NCBI RefSeq assembly: GCF_000151315.2
Contig: NW_011887298.1
Coordinates: forward strand, 936,530-1,000,529
DNA from: Capsaspora owczarzaki ATCC 30864
Lineage: Eukaryota > Opisthokonta > Filasterea
Direction of reading: 5' to 3'
DNA length: 64,000 nucleotides
Both the position numbers and the translations under genes were made by a program. The first letter of the stretch is position 1. Every line of letters starts with the position of its first letter. Under the pieces are notes generated by a model. The model saw only the letters and a program-made list of their open reading frames with translations. It did no database searches and was not told the origin of the DNA. This document shows positions 31,264 through 43,209 of this stretch, piece by piece.

Positions 31264-34200
31264 ATGGTTAAGAAGGCCGTCCCCTCGGCTGCTCCTGCTC
31301 CTACTCCTACTCCTGTGCGCACTACAAGAGCCACCAAGCCAAAGACTGGTGGCAGCATCAGTAGCACCGACGCAGTGGAAGACGATCGTGGTCGCGCGAA
31401 CGGAGGTCGATCCACCCAAACCCAAGCGAGCTGCAGCCCGTGCTGCTGCCACTGCTGCTGTTGCCAGTGCTGCTACTGCTGCCAGTGCTACTACTATTGC
31501 TGCTCCCCGAGGCAGGACCAGCAAGGCAGCCGCACCTGTCCCTGCCTCTTCAATCTCAGAGCCGCTGAGCAAGGTGCCGCTTGTGCCCAAGAGTTGTGAG
31601 ACGTAATGCCACTCCACTAACTCGTCGCTGACATCTTGTTCGCTTCGTTTGTGATTCCTACTGTTTGATTTTTCACATAACGCCAGACCGCTCAGAAGAA
31701 GGCCACTGCACCAACCACCAACCAAGGATCTCAGGCTGTGGTGAGCTACCATCTTCGTGCTCGCAAACCCATTCAGGTTGCAGTGGCGCGTACTAGCAAG
31801 ACGAGTTCAACTTCCAGTAGTGGCGCCCCCACGACCATCCGCAGCAAGCGTCGGGCTGCTGAAATGGCCGGGGAGAACACCTCAACATCCAAGAAGAACA
31901 AGAAGAAGGCTCGTCAAACGGATGCTGACGATGCTGACGACGGCGACTACGAGGACTGCGAGGACGACGCTGCTGGCGAGGACGACGACAACCAGGACAG
32001 CAAGAAGCTCAGCAGGGAGGAAGCGATCGGTGAAGCACTCCTGCAAAACACCACACTGACTACGCTCGAGTATGTACTTGTCGGCTTCTGCTAACTCCAT
32101 GTTTGTTTGATGCCTTGACTCACCGTATGGTATCAGCTTGGGCGACTGTGTGATTGACTTCAAGAATGCTAGAATGCAGCCGATTGCGGCAGCGTTAGCG
32201 CAGAACAAAACGCTGACGACACTCCGGTATGCAACGCTGGATCCATTTGCCGATGCCATGGTCATGGCAGCTGTACAATGTCCCACTCGCTCACTACTTT
32301 GCTTCATGATAACAGGACTCGAAATCGTATTGACGCAGTGATTGCCGATGCACTGACGCAAAACACCACACTGACTGAACTCTCGTATGTTGTTTTTGCA
32401 CTTTTGCCCGTGTTGCTTTGTGCGAGGTGATTGGCTCACCGTGTGACGACAGAGGTTACCTCGATGCCAATGGAGCGCAATCGATGGCAAAGGCACTGAC
32501 GCAGAACGCCACGTTGACCACGCTCTAGTACGCACCGCTTTCGCACTTTGATTGCATTCTAGTTTGCCATTGCAAACGCTCCGGTTTGTTTCGATGGCGT
32601 CGCTCATTGTGTGGTAACAGTGTGGGCTGGGGTAAATTCGGCCCGGCAGAAACAAACGCGATTGCCGCCATCCTGAAGCAAAACTCGACACTGACCACCC
32701 TAGAGTATGCTTCTCCCCTCTCATGCTGACCACTTCCGTGTCTGATTGCGAACATCAATCTAACCATGTCTGTCTGTTGGGTCAGGGTGTTTGGTCCTCA
32801 GATTGGAGACTTTGGAGCTCAAGCGATTGGAAAAGTGCTGAAACAAAACACCACTTTGACTGCACTCCGGTAAGGATTCCACTACTCTCTTCCTCGTCTG
32901 CTAGTTGACTTTGCGCTCAGAAGTTAATTGATTTATATATTGAATTATTGATTCTCATTGCATGGTCACCAGCTTGCTCGGCAACGACATTGGCAGCGCT
33001 GGAACGCAAGCGATTGGAGAGGCACTCAAGACCAACTCGGCATTGACTACGCTTGTGTCAGTGTCACTGTCGTGCTGAATCATTGCTTGAGGTCATGCGA
33101 GAAGCGCAGTGATGTGTGTTGCTCACTTCATTGTAATAGTTTGGATAAAAACAAGATTGGCGAAGCTGGTGGACTTGCGATCGCTGATGCTCTGGTGTGC
33201 AACAAGACGCTGACCACGCTTTCGTACGTTCTGCCGGATGGATGTTGTGACTCTGGGTTCCACTGCTGCGTTGGTATGCCATCGCTGACATCAATTGCCA
33301 CAGGCTGTATTGGTGTTCGATTGGAGATGCTGGAGTTGAAGCGATTGTTCACGCGCTCGAGCAGAACACGACGTTGACCTCCCTCAAGTATGATCCTCCC
33401 TTCTCATTTTGACTGAATCCATGTCTTTGTAACTGCAAGCGATGTTTCATTTGCCCTGTCGCTCACTGCAATGCTCGCAGTTTGAACCACAATATCACTC
33501 TCGGTTGTGGCACGCAGGCGGCGATACCACGGATGCTCCAAGTGAACACGACGCTGACTGAGCTTGAGTACGTGACTGCTCCTATCTTTCTCCCCCTACC
33601 CCAAACGAAAAGCAGAAAGATGAAGAGAACGAAAATCGAGGCAATCACGGCTGCCTAATACCGCATGCTCACACGTTGATTATAGTCTGGGCGACAATAG
33701 ATTGAACAGCGTTGGATTCCAAGCAATTGCAGAAGCGCTCGCGCAAAACACTTCTCTCACGACACTCTCGTACGAGCTCCTCGCTTTGTGTTGATGAATG
33801 CCGTGCTTTGTTGTGGTATTCGATGGTATGGCTCACCGCTTTGGGAGTAGACTTATGGGAAACGCAATGGAAGTAGCCGGAGCGCAGGCGATTGCTACAA
33901 CACTCAAGAGCAACACCACACTGACCACACTCAAGTATGTTCGCATTGTGTTATGCCGGTTCGACGCTATCACTCTTGATTGTCGGGGTGCTTTGAAATT
34001 CTCACTGCTTGAACAGTCTGGATCACAGTTGGTTTGGCGATGCCGGTGCGCAGGTCATTGCGGATGCTCTTCGGCAGAACAAGACGCTTACGACTCTGCA
34101 GTATGTTTTTCTGCCGCACATTGGTCCATTTCTTGTCTGCAAAGGCCAAATATTAACCTTGCTTGGATTGCTTGTCACGTGTCAAGTCTCAAGCACTGCA

Positions 34201-37200
34201 GGATTGGCACTGCTGGACTCCAAGCGATCGGTGGAGCACTCGCGCAGAACAACACGTTGACCACGCTCAAGTACGTTTGGGAACGATGTTGTTGAGAGCG
34301 AGGCTAGATTCTGGTGATTCATTTTCTTACCACTTGAAAACGCAGTCTTTCAATGAATTCGATTGACGATGTTGGAGCCAACAGCATTGCCGAAATGCTG
34401 AAGTCGAACACAAGTTTGACCACTCTCGAGTACGTTCTATGCTCCTGTTGTTGTGGAACTGGTTGTTGCTGCTTTTACTCACGGTCAGCCAACAGTCTGA
34501 GTTGCAGTCAACTTTGTTTTAAAGTGCACGAGATTGCCGAAGCACTCAAGCAGAACACGACGCTGACGACACTCGAGTAAGGCTTTCTACCAACTTTTTG
34601 TCACTCCCAAACACTCGTTTATTGTTCTATTACTCACGGCTTTGCGCATTCAGTTTATCTGGCAATAATATTGGCGCTGTTGGAGCGCAGGTCATTGCCG
34701 AGGCTCTGAAGCAGAACAGGACTCTGACGACGCTGCGGTAGTTCCTTGCTCGTTGCTCAATGTCAAACCTTCAGGTGGACGTGGTATTCTTGCTCACCAT
34801 GTGGTCGCAGTCTGAATCATGCTGAGATTGGCGCTCCTGGGATGAAAGCTCTCGCCGAGGTCCTCAAAATGAACACTGCGCTGACCACTCTCGAGTATGT
34901 TCAACCATTCGTGCTGATTGATGTTGTCATGCTTCATTTCAGTGCCTTACTTGTTATGTGGGAGCAGGCTGGAGGCCGAATCCATTGGTGATGCTGAAGC
35001 GCAGGCGATTGCACCTGGCCTTGTTCAGAACACGACTCTGACCTCGCTCAAGTATGTACCGACTTTCATGCCGCTTTGTCTCGATGCTTGATTCACTGAA
35101 ACTGACACTTTTGGTTGGGTTTAGGCTGGGAGGAAGCCTGCTTGGCGAGACTGGAGCGCGCGCGATTGCCAAGGCTCTGAAGCAAAACTCTACCCGAACC
35201 ACATTCAAGTACGGCCATTTACCTTGTCGCTCTGATGACAGCAACTGCTAAATTCTGATTTTGGTGTTTGATTGTTTGATTGTTGATTTGTTTGATTGAT
35301 TGATATTGATTGTTTGTGTTCTTCACCGTGGTGGCGTCACAGATTGACGGCTAGCTTTGTTGACTCAGGAGTGCAAACAATTGCAGCCGCACTCAAACAG
35401 AACACTGCGCTGACCACGCTCGAGTAGGTTCCACTCCCTCGTGTTGATCCATGTCCCATTTGTGCGTATCACACCATTCTTTCTGATGCGCTTACTCACG
35501 GCATGGTTCCAGGTTGTGTGACATGAACAACGAGTTCTCTCGACTTGAGCGGGATATTTCAGAGCCATTGACCACAGCCAGGTATGTTGGCCATTCTCCT
35601 GCGGCTGAGGTTATTTCTGAAGTGGCCAGCGCTTCTTGCACACGTAACTTGTCACTTATCGCCTTTTTGCAACAGTCTGCTATCGCGGTTGCGTAATCCA
35701 CGTGCTTTTGGACTCGAAAACGCCTTCTTGCAGGTTTGCAGGCTATAGTACGTTCCTTCTCCCTTCTCCTGTCGTTCCCCCTTCTATGCCGACGACGCAT
35801 GTGACACTGTTTTCGATGGAGTTACTCAGTTTATGCGGACAGCTTGCGTGAGAACATTGTTGACTCTGCTGGAGTGCAAGTGATTCAAGAGGTTCTGAGT
35901 TTGACCAAGCCAAGCAAGCTTGAGTAGGTTCTCGTGCTCGTTGGTGTTGTGACTTTCATTGCAACTCACATTGATTGTTGTTCACGGCACTGTTTAGGAT
36001 TCGCTTTGGCGTTGACGACTTTGGAGCGCAAGTGCTTGCGACATCACTCAAGCAGAACTCTTGGATGACCGAGCTCAAGTTTGTTTGCTTCTTTCGCGCT
36101 GATGTTCTTTGTTCTGGAGGAGGAGGGGTGGCGGGGTGGCGGGGTGGCGTCGGTGGTGTCGGTGGTCGGTCGGATTGATTTTTGATGCGAGCGCATCAGT
36201 GCTCACCGCGTGACAACAAACAGTCTGAGATCCAATAAGATTGGCCCGATTGGAGCCCAAGCGATTGCAGAAGCGCTGATGCAGAACACCAAGCTCACTA
36301 TACTCAAGTATGTTGTCTTTCCATCGCGCTGGCTTGGTTCTGGGCGTCGTCAACTAATCGCTGCTCGACCATGTCGGGGGTTTGTTCATTCACGACGTGA
36401 TTCTAGTCTGAGTTCCACTCAGCTCGGAGATGCAGGAGCGGAAGCGATTTCCAAGGCACTCAGGGTGAACACGACACTGACCACGCTAAAGTACGACTTG
36501 GCTATTTCTGCCCTTGCCTTGTTGCGCCCTTTTGATGCACTGCGTTGATGATACTCACACTTTGAGCAGCCTGTACGAATGTTGGATTGGCAGCGCAGGA
36601 GCTCAGGCGCTGGCGGAGGAGCTGAAGCACAACGTGGGATTGACTTCGTTCGAGTACGTTTCCGTTCGCTTGCTACCTTGCATGCTGAGCATGTCGTTTA
36701 ATGAACAGTGATAGCGGTACTTACCTTTTCAGAGCAGTCTGTCCCGCAATTCTATCGGCGATAGTGGTGCAAATGCGATGGCGGCAGTGATTTCGCAGAA
36801 TACAACACTGACTACCCTCGAGTATGTTCCTCTCGCTTTTCTGCTGCTTCGTATCGCATTGGTAATTGAACAAGCTGCATGTTACTCACGGCATTATCCA
36901 CAGTCTCGGAAAGAATCATATTGGCGATGCTGGCGCCGAAAGGTTGGCAGAAGCGCTCCTGCGAAACACCACGCTCAAAGTACTCGAGTATGTGACCAAT
37001 ATTGTGCACATTGAGATCAACAATGAATGTGTGTACGTCCTGATCTGCAGTGCTTTTGCTCACTCCTATGCAAACAGTCTGTGGTATAACGAAATCGGGG
37101 AAGCCGGAGAGCTTGCGTTGGACAACGCACTCAACCAGAATTCTGCACTTGACTGGCTCAAGTATGGTCCCCTTTTTCTGATGCTGATTCTGTCGTGTTT

Positions 37201-37276
37201 GTGTGTGGTACTTACTGTTTGACGGTATGGCTTTCTCACTTCAAACAGCTTGAACGAGAATCAACCGCCGAATTAA
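31264..37276 (+). CDS. Ribonuclease-inhibitor-type LRR protein, one repeat per exon
   Basis: After a Lys/Ala-rich N-terminal part and an acidic exon (31687-32069), 30 repeat exons run from 32137-32226 to 37078-37161, then a short last exon (37249-37276, ending ENQPPN). Twenty repeat exons are exactly 84 bp and four are 81 bp; every length is a multiple of 3. All introns are phase 2 and split the codon after the LTTL motif. The consensus is about LxxNxIGxxGAQAIAEALKQ plus NTTLTTL, the 28-residue RI/NLR type that forms a solenoid. No signal peptide, transmembrane helix, NACHT or kinase domain was found, so it is probably cytosolic or nuclear and protein-binding. The exons from 31687 to the stop sum to 959 codons. 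The first exon is unresolved: the ATG at 31264 is one base out of frame with the best downstream frame, which could splice at 31573 to 31687. Confidence 0.82.
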
Positions 37277-39233
37277 CCAAAGAACGCTCGCTTCCTTTTC
37301 TCTGGTGGTGTGATGCTGTGTTTTCTTCTGATGATGACTTTTGCTCACTTCGAGGTAGCAGATTGTGTTTGAGTTCGGGTAGTTTTGTAGACGTAGTGTG
37401 GTAGTTTGTTTTGTTTGTTTTGTTGTTGTTGTTTTGTTTTTAACACTTGCATTAATGTGCTTTTGAGTGTTAACCTTTCCATCATGAAACCGTGCATGCT
37501 TGAATGAAGGTGCTGTGATCAACGTGGATTACCCCGAAGCGTGGACCAAAGCCGGAATGGTTGCCAAATTTCAGCCTGTACCTTTGCCTGTGAACGACAC
37601 TGCGACTTTTAAAAAACCGTCACTCGCGATTGGACAAAGAGTTTTTCACATGGAACACTGCACTCTAAATCATGAACGCTGCCTACTTTGGCACCTGAAC
37701 AGTCCTGCATTCGCCAACTAGTGATGCCCGTACACGCCAACGACGACCAGGAGATTGCCCAAGCTACCCCTCGCAAGCGTCGGCGCATGTCCCTGGACTT
37801 GCGCAGGCAGATTGTTGCATTGCGCGACAAGGACTTGCGAGATTACTGACTACTGTTTAACGGAAGCATTTTCAAAGCTCATCAGGCAAAACCTTGCATC
37901 TCTTTAACACGATGTAGCACCCACGTTCTTTGTCTAGATTTTTGATACGTGCAAATTGTAGGACAAACTTCAATCTTGCAGTCTTTCTTTCCCTTTTCCC
38001 CTTTTTCCCTTTTTCCCTTTTCTCTTTGTTTGGTTCTTTTGAGGTGACACACGATTCCCCTTCGCATCCAACAACACCCACTTTCCTCTGCCTAATCTTT
38101 CTCATTGTCTCTCGCTTGAGGTTGCCATTCCGTTGATGGCTCTGGCACATCCCGAGCTCCTCTTGTGATCCTGCAGTTTTCATTTTCGACCATCACGCGC
38201 CACGATACAAAACCAGATCTCGATTTGAAAAGGTGCAAATTTGGAACGACGCGAAAAAAACCAAAAAAACCAAAAAAAAAAGTCAATCAAAGTGCTGCCA
38301 ATTTGCACCATCTCTGACTTTGGAACGGCTGACTTGCGCCTGGGGTGTCAAAACGACCGAAGCTTGGCGCTGTTTCTGCCACAATGCAGCTCACGCGGCT
38401 TGGCTTGGATCGGCCCCGGAAGCGAGGCGCGGAAGCCAGCCTTCCGTTCCGTCGGAAGTTCTGATGCAAAAAAACAAACAAAACAAACAACAAAAGCAAA
38501 ACAAAACAACAAAAGCAAAACAAAAACAAAAGCAAAAGCAAAAAGCCCCGACAAACAAGCGAGGGTCGCGCACGCGCACAACGACAGCCGCGTGTACACA
38601 CTCACGCACAAAAATCACACCATCACACCCTTGAGCGCGTCTGAGAGGGAAGGCAGGGGGTCGCGTGGAAGATGTGGATGTGGTGCGGGGAGCCGATCGG
38701 ATTCCAGTTGCATTCATTCCTTCACGCAATGCCCGCCCACCCACTCCCCCACTCACCCGCACACACACGCCACCCGCACACACGCACATACGCACGATCG
38801 CCTTGTTTTACTGGCTTGGTCGGAGTGGACGAGCTCTGTCTGCGGCGGGCAAGCGATCACTCATGGGTTGCCCCAAATTCAGCACAAAAAACAAACTCCG
38901 TCGGGCTATTCTTGGCTCGGTGCTTCGTTGTTGGTCGTTGTGACGGCTGCACAGTCAGCATCGTCAATCACCAATCGCTCAAGCTCAAAGCCAGACGTGG
39001 CCGACACGAAGAAGGAGCGAAAACGATGCCAAAGCAGAGGCAGAAACGAGATCAAGAACACTCAATGGATCTACCAGCAATCAGCAAAACCACCCGCCTG
39101 CGAATAGCACGATTTGTCACACTATTTGATTGTCAGATGGGACAGAGGTTTCTATATCACGATTTATCGCTCTGTTTGACGGTCAGATGAGATAGAGAGA
39201 AAGAGGGGATTGACACTCACTGGAGCAGAATGA
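37277..39233. other. Intergenic region between the two LRR genes
   Basis: 1.96 kb with GTTT repeats (about 37403-37440), A/C/G-A repeats (about 38466-38544), CA-rich runs and two diverged copies of a 38-bp unit with period 50 (39109-39196). Two short open frames are noted at 37500-37721 and 37724-37849. Longer frames here (38241-39107) are low complexity. No gene is confirmed. Confidence 0.45.
37724..37849 (+). CDS. Possible 41-aa basic peptide or exon/transposase remnant
   Basis: A short open frame with coding-like composition encodes a 41-residue peptide containing TPRKRRRMSLDLRRQIVALR. The Arg/Lys cluster followed by a helix resembles the start of helix-turn-helix DNA-binding domains such as those of pogo/Tigger-type transposases, but it is too short to assign. 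It may be an exon, a relic, or chance. It lies 2 bp after the end of another short frame (37500-37721). Confidence 0.2.
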   Translation: MPVHANDDQEIAQATPRKRRRMSLDLRRQIVALRDKDLRDY

Positions 39234-39266
39234 ATGCCACTATTTCCAAACCAAACAGACACAGTC

Positions 39267-41364
39267 ATGCCCTCTCCAGCCTCCCGTCAAGCACGACTCG
39301 TGTTTGTCTTGCTCGTGATTGGATTCGTTGCAGCCGTCAATGCCGCATCATGCCCGTGGGGCTGCAGCTGCGTTCAGACGAGTGGTGTCGTCACCTTCCT
39401 CTCGTGCAACAGCTCGGTCTCAGAAATACCGATCGACCTTCCGATTTCCACCGTCACTCTGTACGGATTTTCTTGGAACTGTCATATTTGTGTGTGTGTG
39501 TGCGCGGGGACAAGGGGGGGGGGACGATTTTTCAACAGAACACCGCTAATACTTTAATTTGTAGCGATATTCACGCCACTTCCATTACAACTCTGGGCGA
39601 CAACGCCTTCCAGGCAGCTGTCTCCCTGAAGGCAATGTAAGGAGAATACAGCTTCTCTTTTTTGGGTCGATGCTGCTGCTGGGCGACAACGCCTTCCAGG
39701 CACACTGATTGCTTCCAAAACAAAACAAGGAGAATACAGCTTCTCTTTTTTGGGTCGATGCTGCTGCTGCTGAGAGCTGAAAAAATGCTCACTGATTGCT
39801 TCCAAAACAAAACAGCATCCTTCCCGAAGCAATCACCAGCATCGCGCCGGCCGCGTTTGCTGGGTTGAGCGCATTGACCTCCGTGTAAGAGCCTGCTTGA
39901 TTGCGCGTTGAATATTGTGTTAGTGAGCATTGGGTCTCACATATAGTCTGGTTTTTACTGTACTCTACCTCAGAACTTTCGAGCAGAGCGCCATGTTCGA
40001 CCAAAGCCTGTTTACTGGATTGGAGGTGGAACACATGTACGTTGCGTCGTGGCCTAGATGACTTAAGCCTTTTTCGGTTTGGCTCATAGCTTGCGACGTT
40101 GGTTATTGTCTGTTAGTGGGATTGGCAATGCATCAACACTGCAAGGCAACTCGTTTACTTCAATGTCCTTTTTGAAGCGCCTGTAAGGGGATGTTTGCTA
40201 TTCTCTCGCTTGGCTATCTTTCAGTCAACTCACGCGTCAACTGTGAATCGACCTCAACCTGGCCGTGCCACAGCGGATTGTACGAGGTCTCTACTTTGCC
40301 ATCGGGCGCTCTTGCTGGGCTCGCTTCCCTCGCAACTCTGTACGCAACAACAGCCCAGCCCCGTGCTTTGTTTATGAAGGCAACTTGTTGCTGATCTGAT
40401 GTTTGAGAGCAGGGAGCTGTATGGACCTTTCACATCCATTCCATCCAGTGTGCTAAACGATGCTCCCAATGTGGATCTATTGTACGTTTTCGTGCCGGTA
40501 GCTTGAAAGTCAACGTTTTACCAGCAGCTCACACTGTTTCTTTTAGGACGCTTCACGGTCAGTTTCAAACCATGAGCGACATTGGCCTGGCCTCTCTTCC
40601 CAATCTGAAAAAGCTGTACGTTTTCCTTCTGAGCGTTCGCAATGAACACGTGCTACTATCGGTGTACTGACGCCTGGAAACAGTTCGATCTCCCAGTCCA
40701 AGCTTACAGGCTTTACAGACTTGAGTGCGAATGCCTTGACGTACTTGTAAGCAACAAACGAACAGCTGCGTTTGAAAGCAAGTTGCACCGAACTCATTCT
40801 GCAAACAAATGGCTTGCAGGTCTGTCTCTGGCTCATCAACGATCAAGACGCTTGCCGATAACTCATTTGCTGGTGTGCCGAATCTCAAGTTCCTGTATGT
40901 AGCGTTCTTGACTGAGTGTGCTGCTGTGTGCGTGTCAAAACCAGGTCGAAAGGTTGCAACCTTACTTTTCCGTTCTGACAGGAGCGTGGATGGTTTGGGG
41001 CTCGAGAACCTTTCTTCGCAAGCCTTTTCCGGCCTCTCCCAATTGACCTATCTGTAAGAGAGCCTGCAGGAGAATCGCCTCTGTTTGGATGGTCCTCACT
41101 TTTGACGGGTGTATGATTAGGAGCTTGTCCCAGACCCGCGTAAAATCCCTTCCTCAAGGCCTGTTTGCTGGCACACCTGCACTGAAAGCATTGTAAGGGC
41201 GCACATCACATTTGAGGTATCTTACAAGTGGCAGGTCATCCATGTTCATTCTCATCACTGGATTGGCTGATGACAGGAGTCTTTCCCCCATCAAAATCAC
41301 CCAGTTGTCGAGCAACACATTTAGCACTTTGACCGCGCTTACTTCCTTGTGCGTGAGCTTGAGC

Positions 41365-41398
<34 letters not shown>

Positions 41399-42580
41399 CC
41401 AGCTCTACTTTGTTGCAGATACTCACGTCTTCGAACAGGACTCTGACCGGGATGCCTGCGACCACCCTTCCTCCTGGATTGTTCCTTGGTCTGACGGCGC
41501 TCACGCAGCTCAGCACGAGCCCGCACAACTTTAGCTTTGGAAACAACCTTCAAGCGCCGCCTAGCACTTTCGGATTGCTCTCCTCTCTCCAGGGTACGAC
41601 CTTGTAGTACAGCTTGCGCATCGTGTTGCTTTTGCTTGTTGACTCACAGAGGGCGGTTGATATTCTCCCACACAGCTTGCCACTCCGCGTGCGCTACGTG
41701 CTACGGAGCTGGCGCGGGAAGCTGCTGCCCTACCAACTGTCTACGCTGCGCCGGTGATGGAACGTGCTCTCAGTGCTACGAGGGCTTTGCGCTCGAAGAG
41801 CAGCTTTGCGTTGCCATACCACCCGCGGTGCTGGCTTCTTCCGCTTCGTCCGCTCTGGAAGCTGTCTCCATTGCAGCGCAGTCTGCTGAATCAGTTGTGT
41901 CTGCTGCTTCCGCCGCATCGGTTCTTGAGCTTGCTGCTGCTGCTGCGTCCTCTATCTCCGCTGCATCAGCTCTGGATGCTTCGGTTTCTGCGGTAGCTGT
42001 GGCTGCCTCGCGAGAATCGGTTCTGTCCGTCCAGTCCGTCCAGTCTGCGGCTTCAGCTCGAGCCAGCCAGTCTGTCGCTGCAGCAACCAACAACAACGAC
42101 GACGATGGCCCCGCCGTGATGCCGATCGTTGTTAGTGTTCTTGCTGGCGTGCTCTTTCTCGTTCTGGTCGCGCTTGGGGTGGTGCTGCTTCGCCGACGCA
42201 ACCCTGCATCCCGTTCAAAGGACAGTTTCGACTCGCACACTGTCGACATTCATCCCAATCCTGCGTTTGGCGGCACTGCCTCCAACAAAGGCGTTATGGA
42301 TTCAAGGCTCTACGAAGAGGTGGGCGGCCATCCCAGTCTCGCCCCTCCTGCCGTGCCGCACCTCTATAACCACCCGCAAGACTCACCCGCCAGCATGACT
42401 ACTGAGACCCACGCCGCCCAGTCCCCTCAGTATGAAGAGGTTGCCGTGCTTCTCGGTAGCCGCCCCGATTCTGGCAAAACATACGCAGAGCTGACTCTTG
42501 CGACCGGCTCGATGGCCGCCCCTGTTGCTGACGAGTCCGTCAGCTACGCGACCGTAGTGCCGCACTTCGCAAGCGAGTAG
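39267..42580 (+). CDS. Single-pass LRR receptor with tyrosine-motif tail
   Basis: Fifteen exons: 39267-39460, 39565-39636, 39816-39884, 39974-40036, 40117-40182, 40274-40339, 40413-40481, 40547-40615, 40684-40746, 40820-40894, 40982-41053, 41121-41192, 41277-41348, 41403-41593 and 41676-42580; about 705 aa. A signal peptide (RLVFVLLVIGFVAAVNA) precedes an LRRNT (CPWGCSCVQ). Exons 2-13 each encode one LRR of 21-25 residues and all use phase-2 introns. Then come a Cys-rich furin-like segment (CHSACATCYG... CLRCAGDGTCSQC), an Ala/Ser stalk, a transmembrane helix (IVVSVLAGVLFLVLVALGVV then LLRRR) and a cytoplasmic tail. The tail has tyrosines in LYEEV, LYNHP, QYEEV, TYAEL and VSYATV; the last fits the ITIM consensus and YEEV resembles Src-type SH2 ligands. 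The role is inferred: cell-surface recognition with phosphotyrosine signalling. An in-frame ATG also exists at 39234. Confidence 0.85.
39639..39815. repeat. 88-bp tandem duplication in intron 2 containing a copy of exon sequence
   Basis: The 42-bp segment starting AAGGAGAATACAGCTTCTC occurs at 39639-39680 and 39727-39768. CACTGATTGCTTCCAAAACA occurs near 39703 and 39790. Between them, 39681-39702 is an exact copy of 22 bases of exon 2 (GGGCGACAACGCCTTCCAGG plus CA). Confidence 0.8.
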
Positions 42581-43098
42581 TCTGGTCTGCCGAGCTGTTT
42601 TGTAGTTTGTTTTGTAGTTTGTTTTGTTGTTGTTGTTGTTGTCGAGAATTGCGCCAATATGACTTGCACAACCAATGCACCCATCGATGTCACCAGAGCT
42701 CACTCATGGGTATCGAACAATTAAACAATACGGCCTTGTCGTACATTGAGAAACGCTCTTCCGTCGTGACGATCGAGGCAGCAAGCCGTTGTTCGAATTT
42801 TGGCATTGCAAAACAAAACCCAAAACCAAAACCAACCTTCAAGACAAACACAAATACAAGCTTGACCCAGTCTCGTTGCTGTGCCAGTTTGTACCGAGCT
42901 TGAGCCGCTTCTCTGATCTGAGCCGCACAAGTTTGTTCGTTTCTGAGCTCACTTTTTTTTTTTTGTTTTTTGTTTCTCTATTTTTTTTTTTCCTCTTCTT
43001 GTTCTCTGTCTCTCTTCTCTTCCATTTCTCTCTCTCTCTCTCGCTCTCTTCATCTTCATCTTCATCTTCATCTTCAGTCGCTCAGCGTTACAGAGGCC
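42581..43098. other. Intergenic region with pyrimidine tracts
   Basis: 3' flank of the LRR receptor, then T runs, CT runs and a CTTCAT hexamer microsatellite (about 43048-43076) just before the exportin start. No gene recognised. Confidence 0.45.
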
Positions 43099-43176
43099 AT
43101 GGACGATTTCGTGGGTTTGTGCCACCGTCTTCAATCGGCCGCAGCAGCAGGCAATGTGAGCAACGCATTCAACCAA

Positions 43177-43209
<33 letters not shown>

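Noticed and set aside
32061-37161. Reading the LRR array as a tandem satellite or pseudogene because each frame stops quickly
   Set aside because: Every stop lies in short sequence bounded by GT and AG; the 30 segments keep frame, phase 2 and the LRR consensus, so it is an exon array.
38241-39107. 288-codon open frame between the two LRR genes
   Set aside because: Mostly Lys/Gln/Thr/His low complexity from CAAA and CA repeats; no domain or splice structure.
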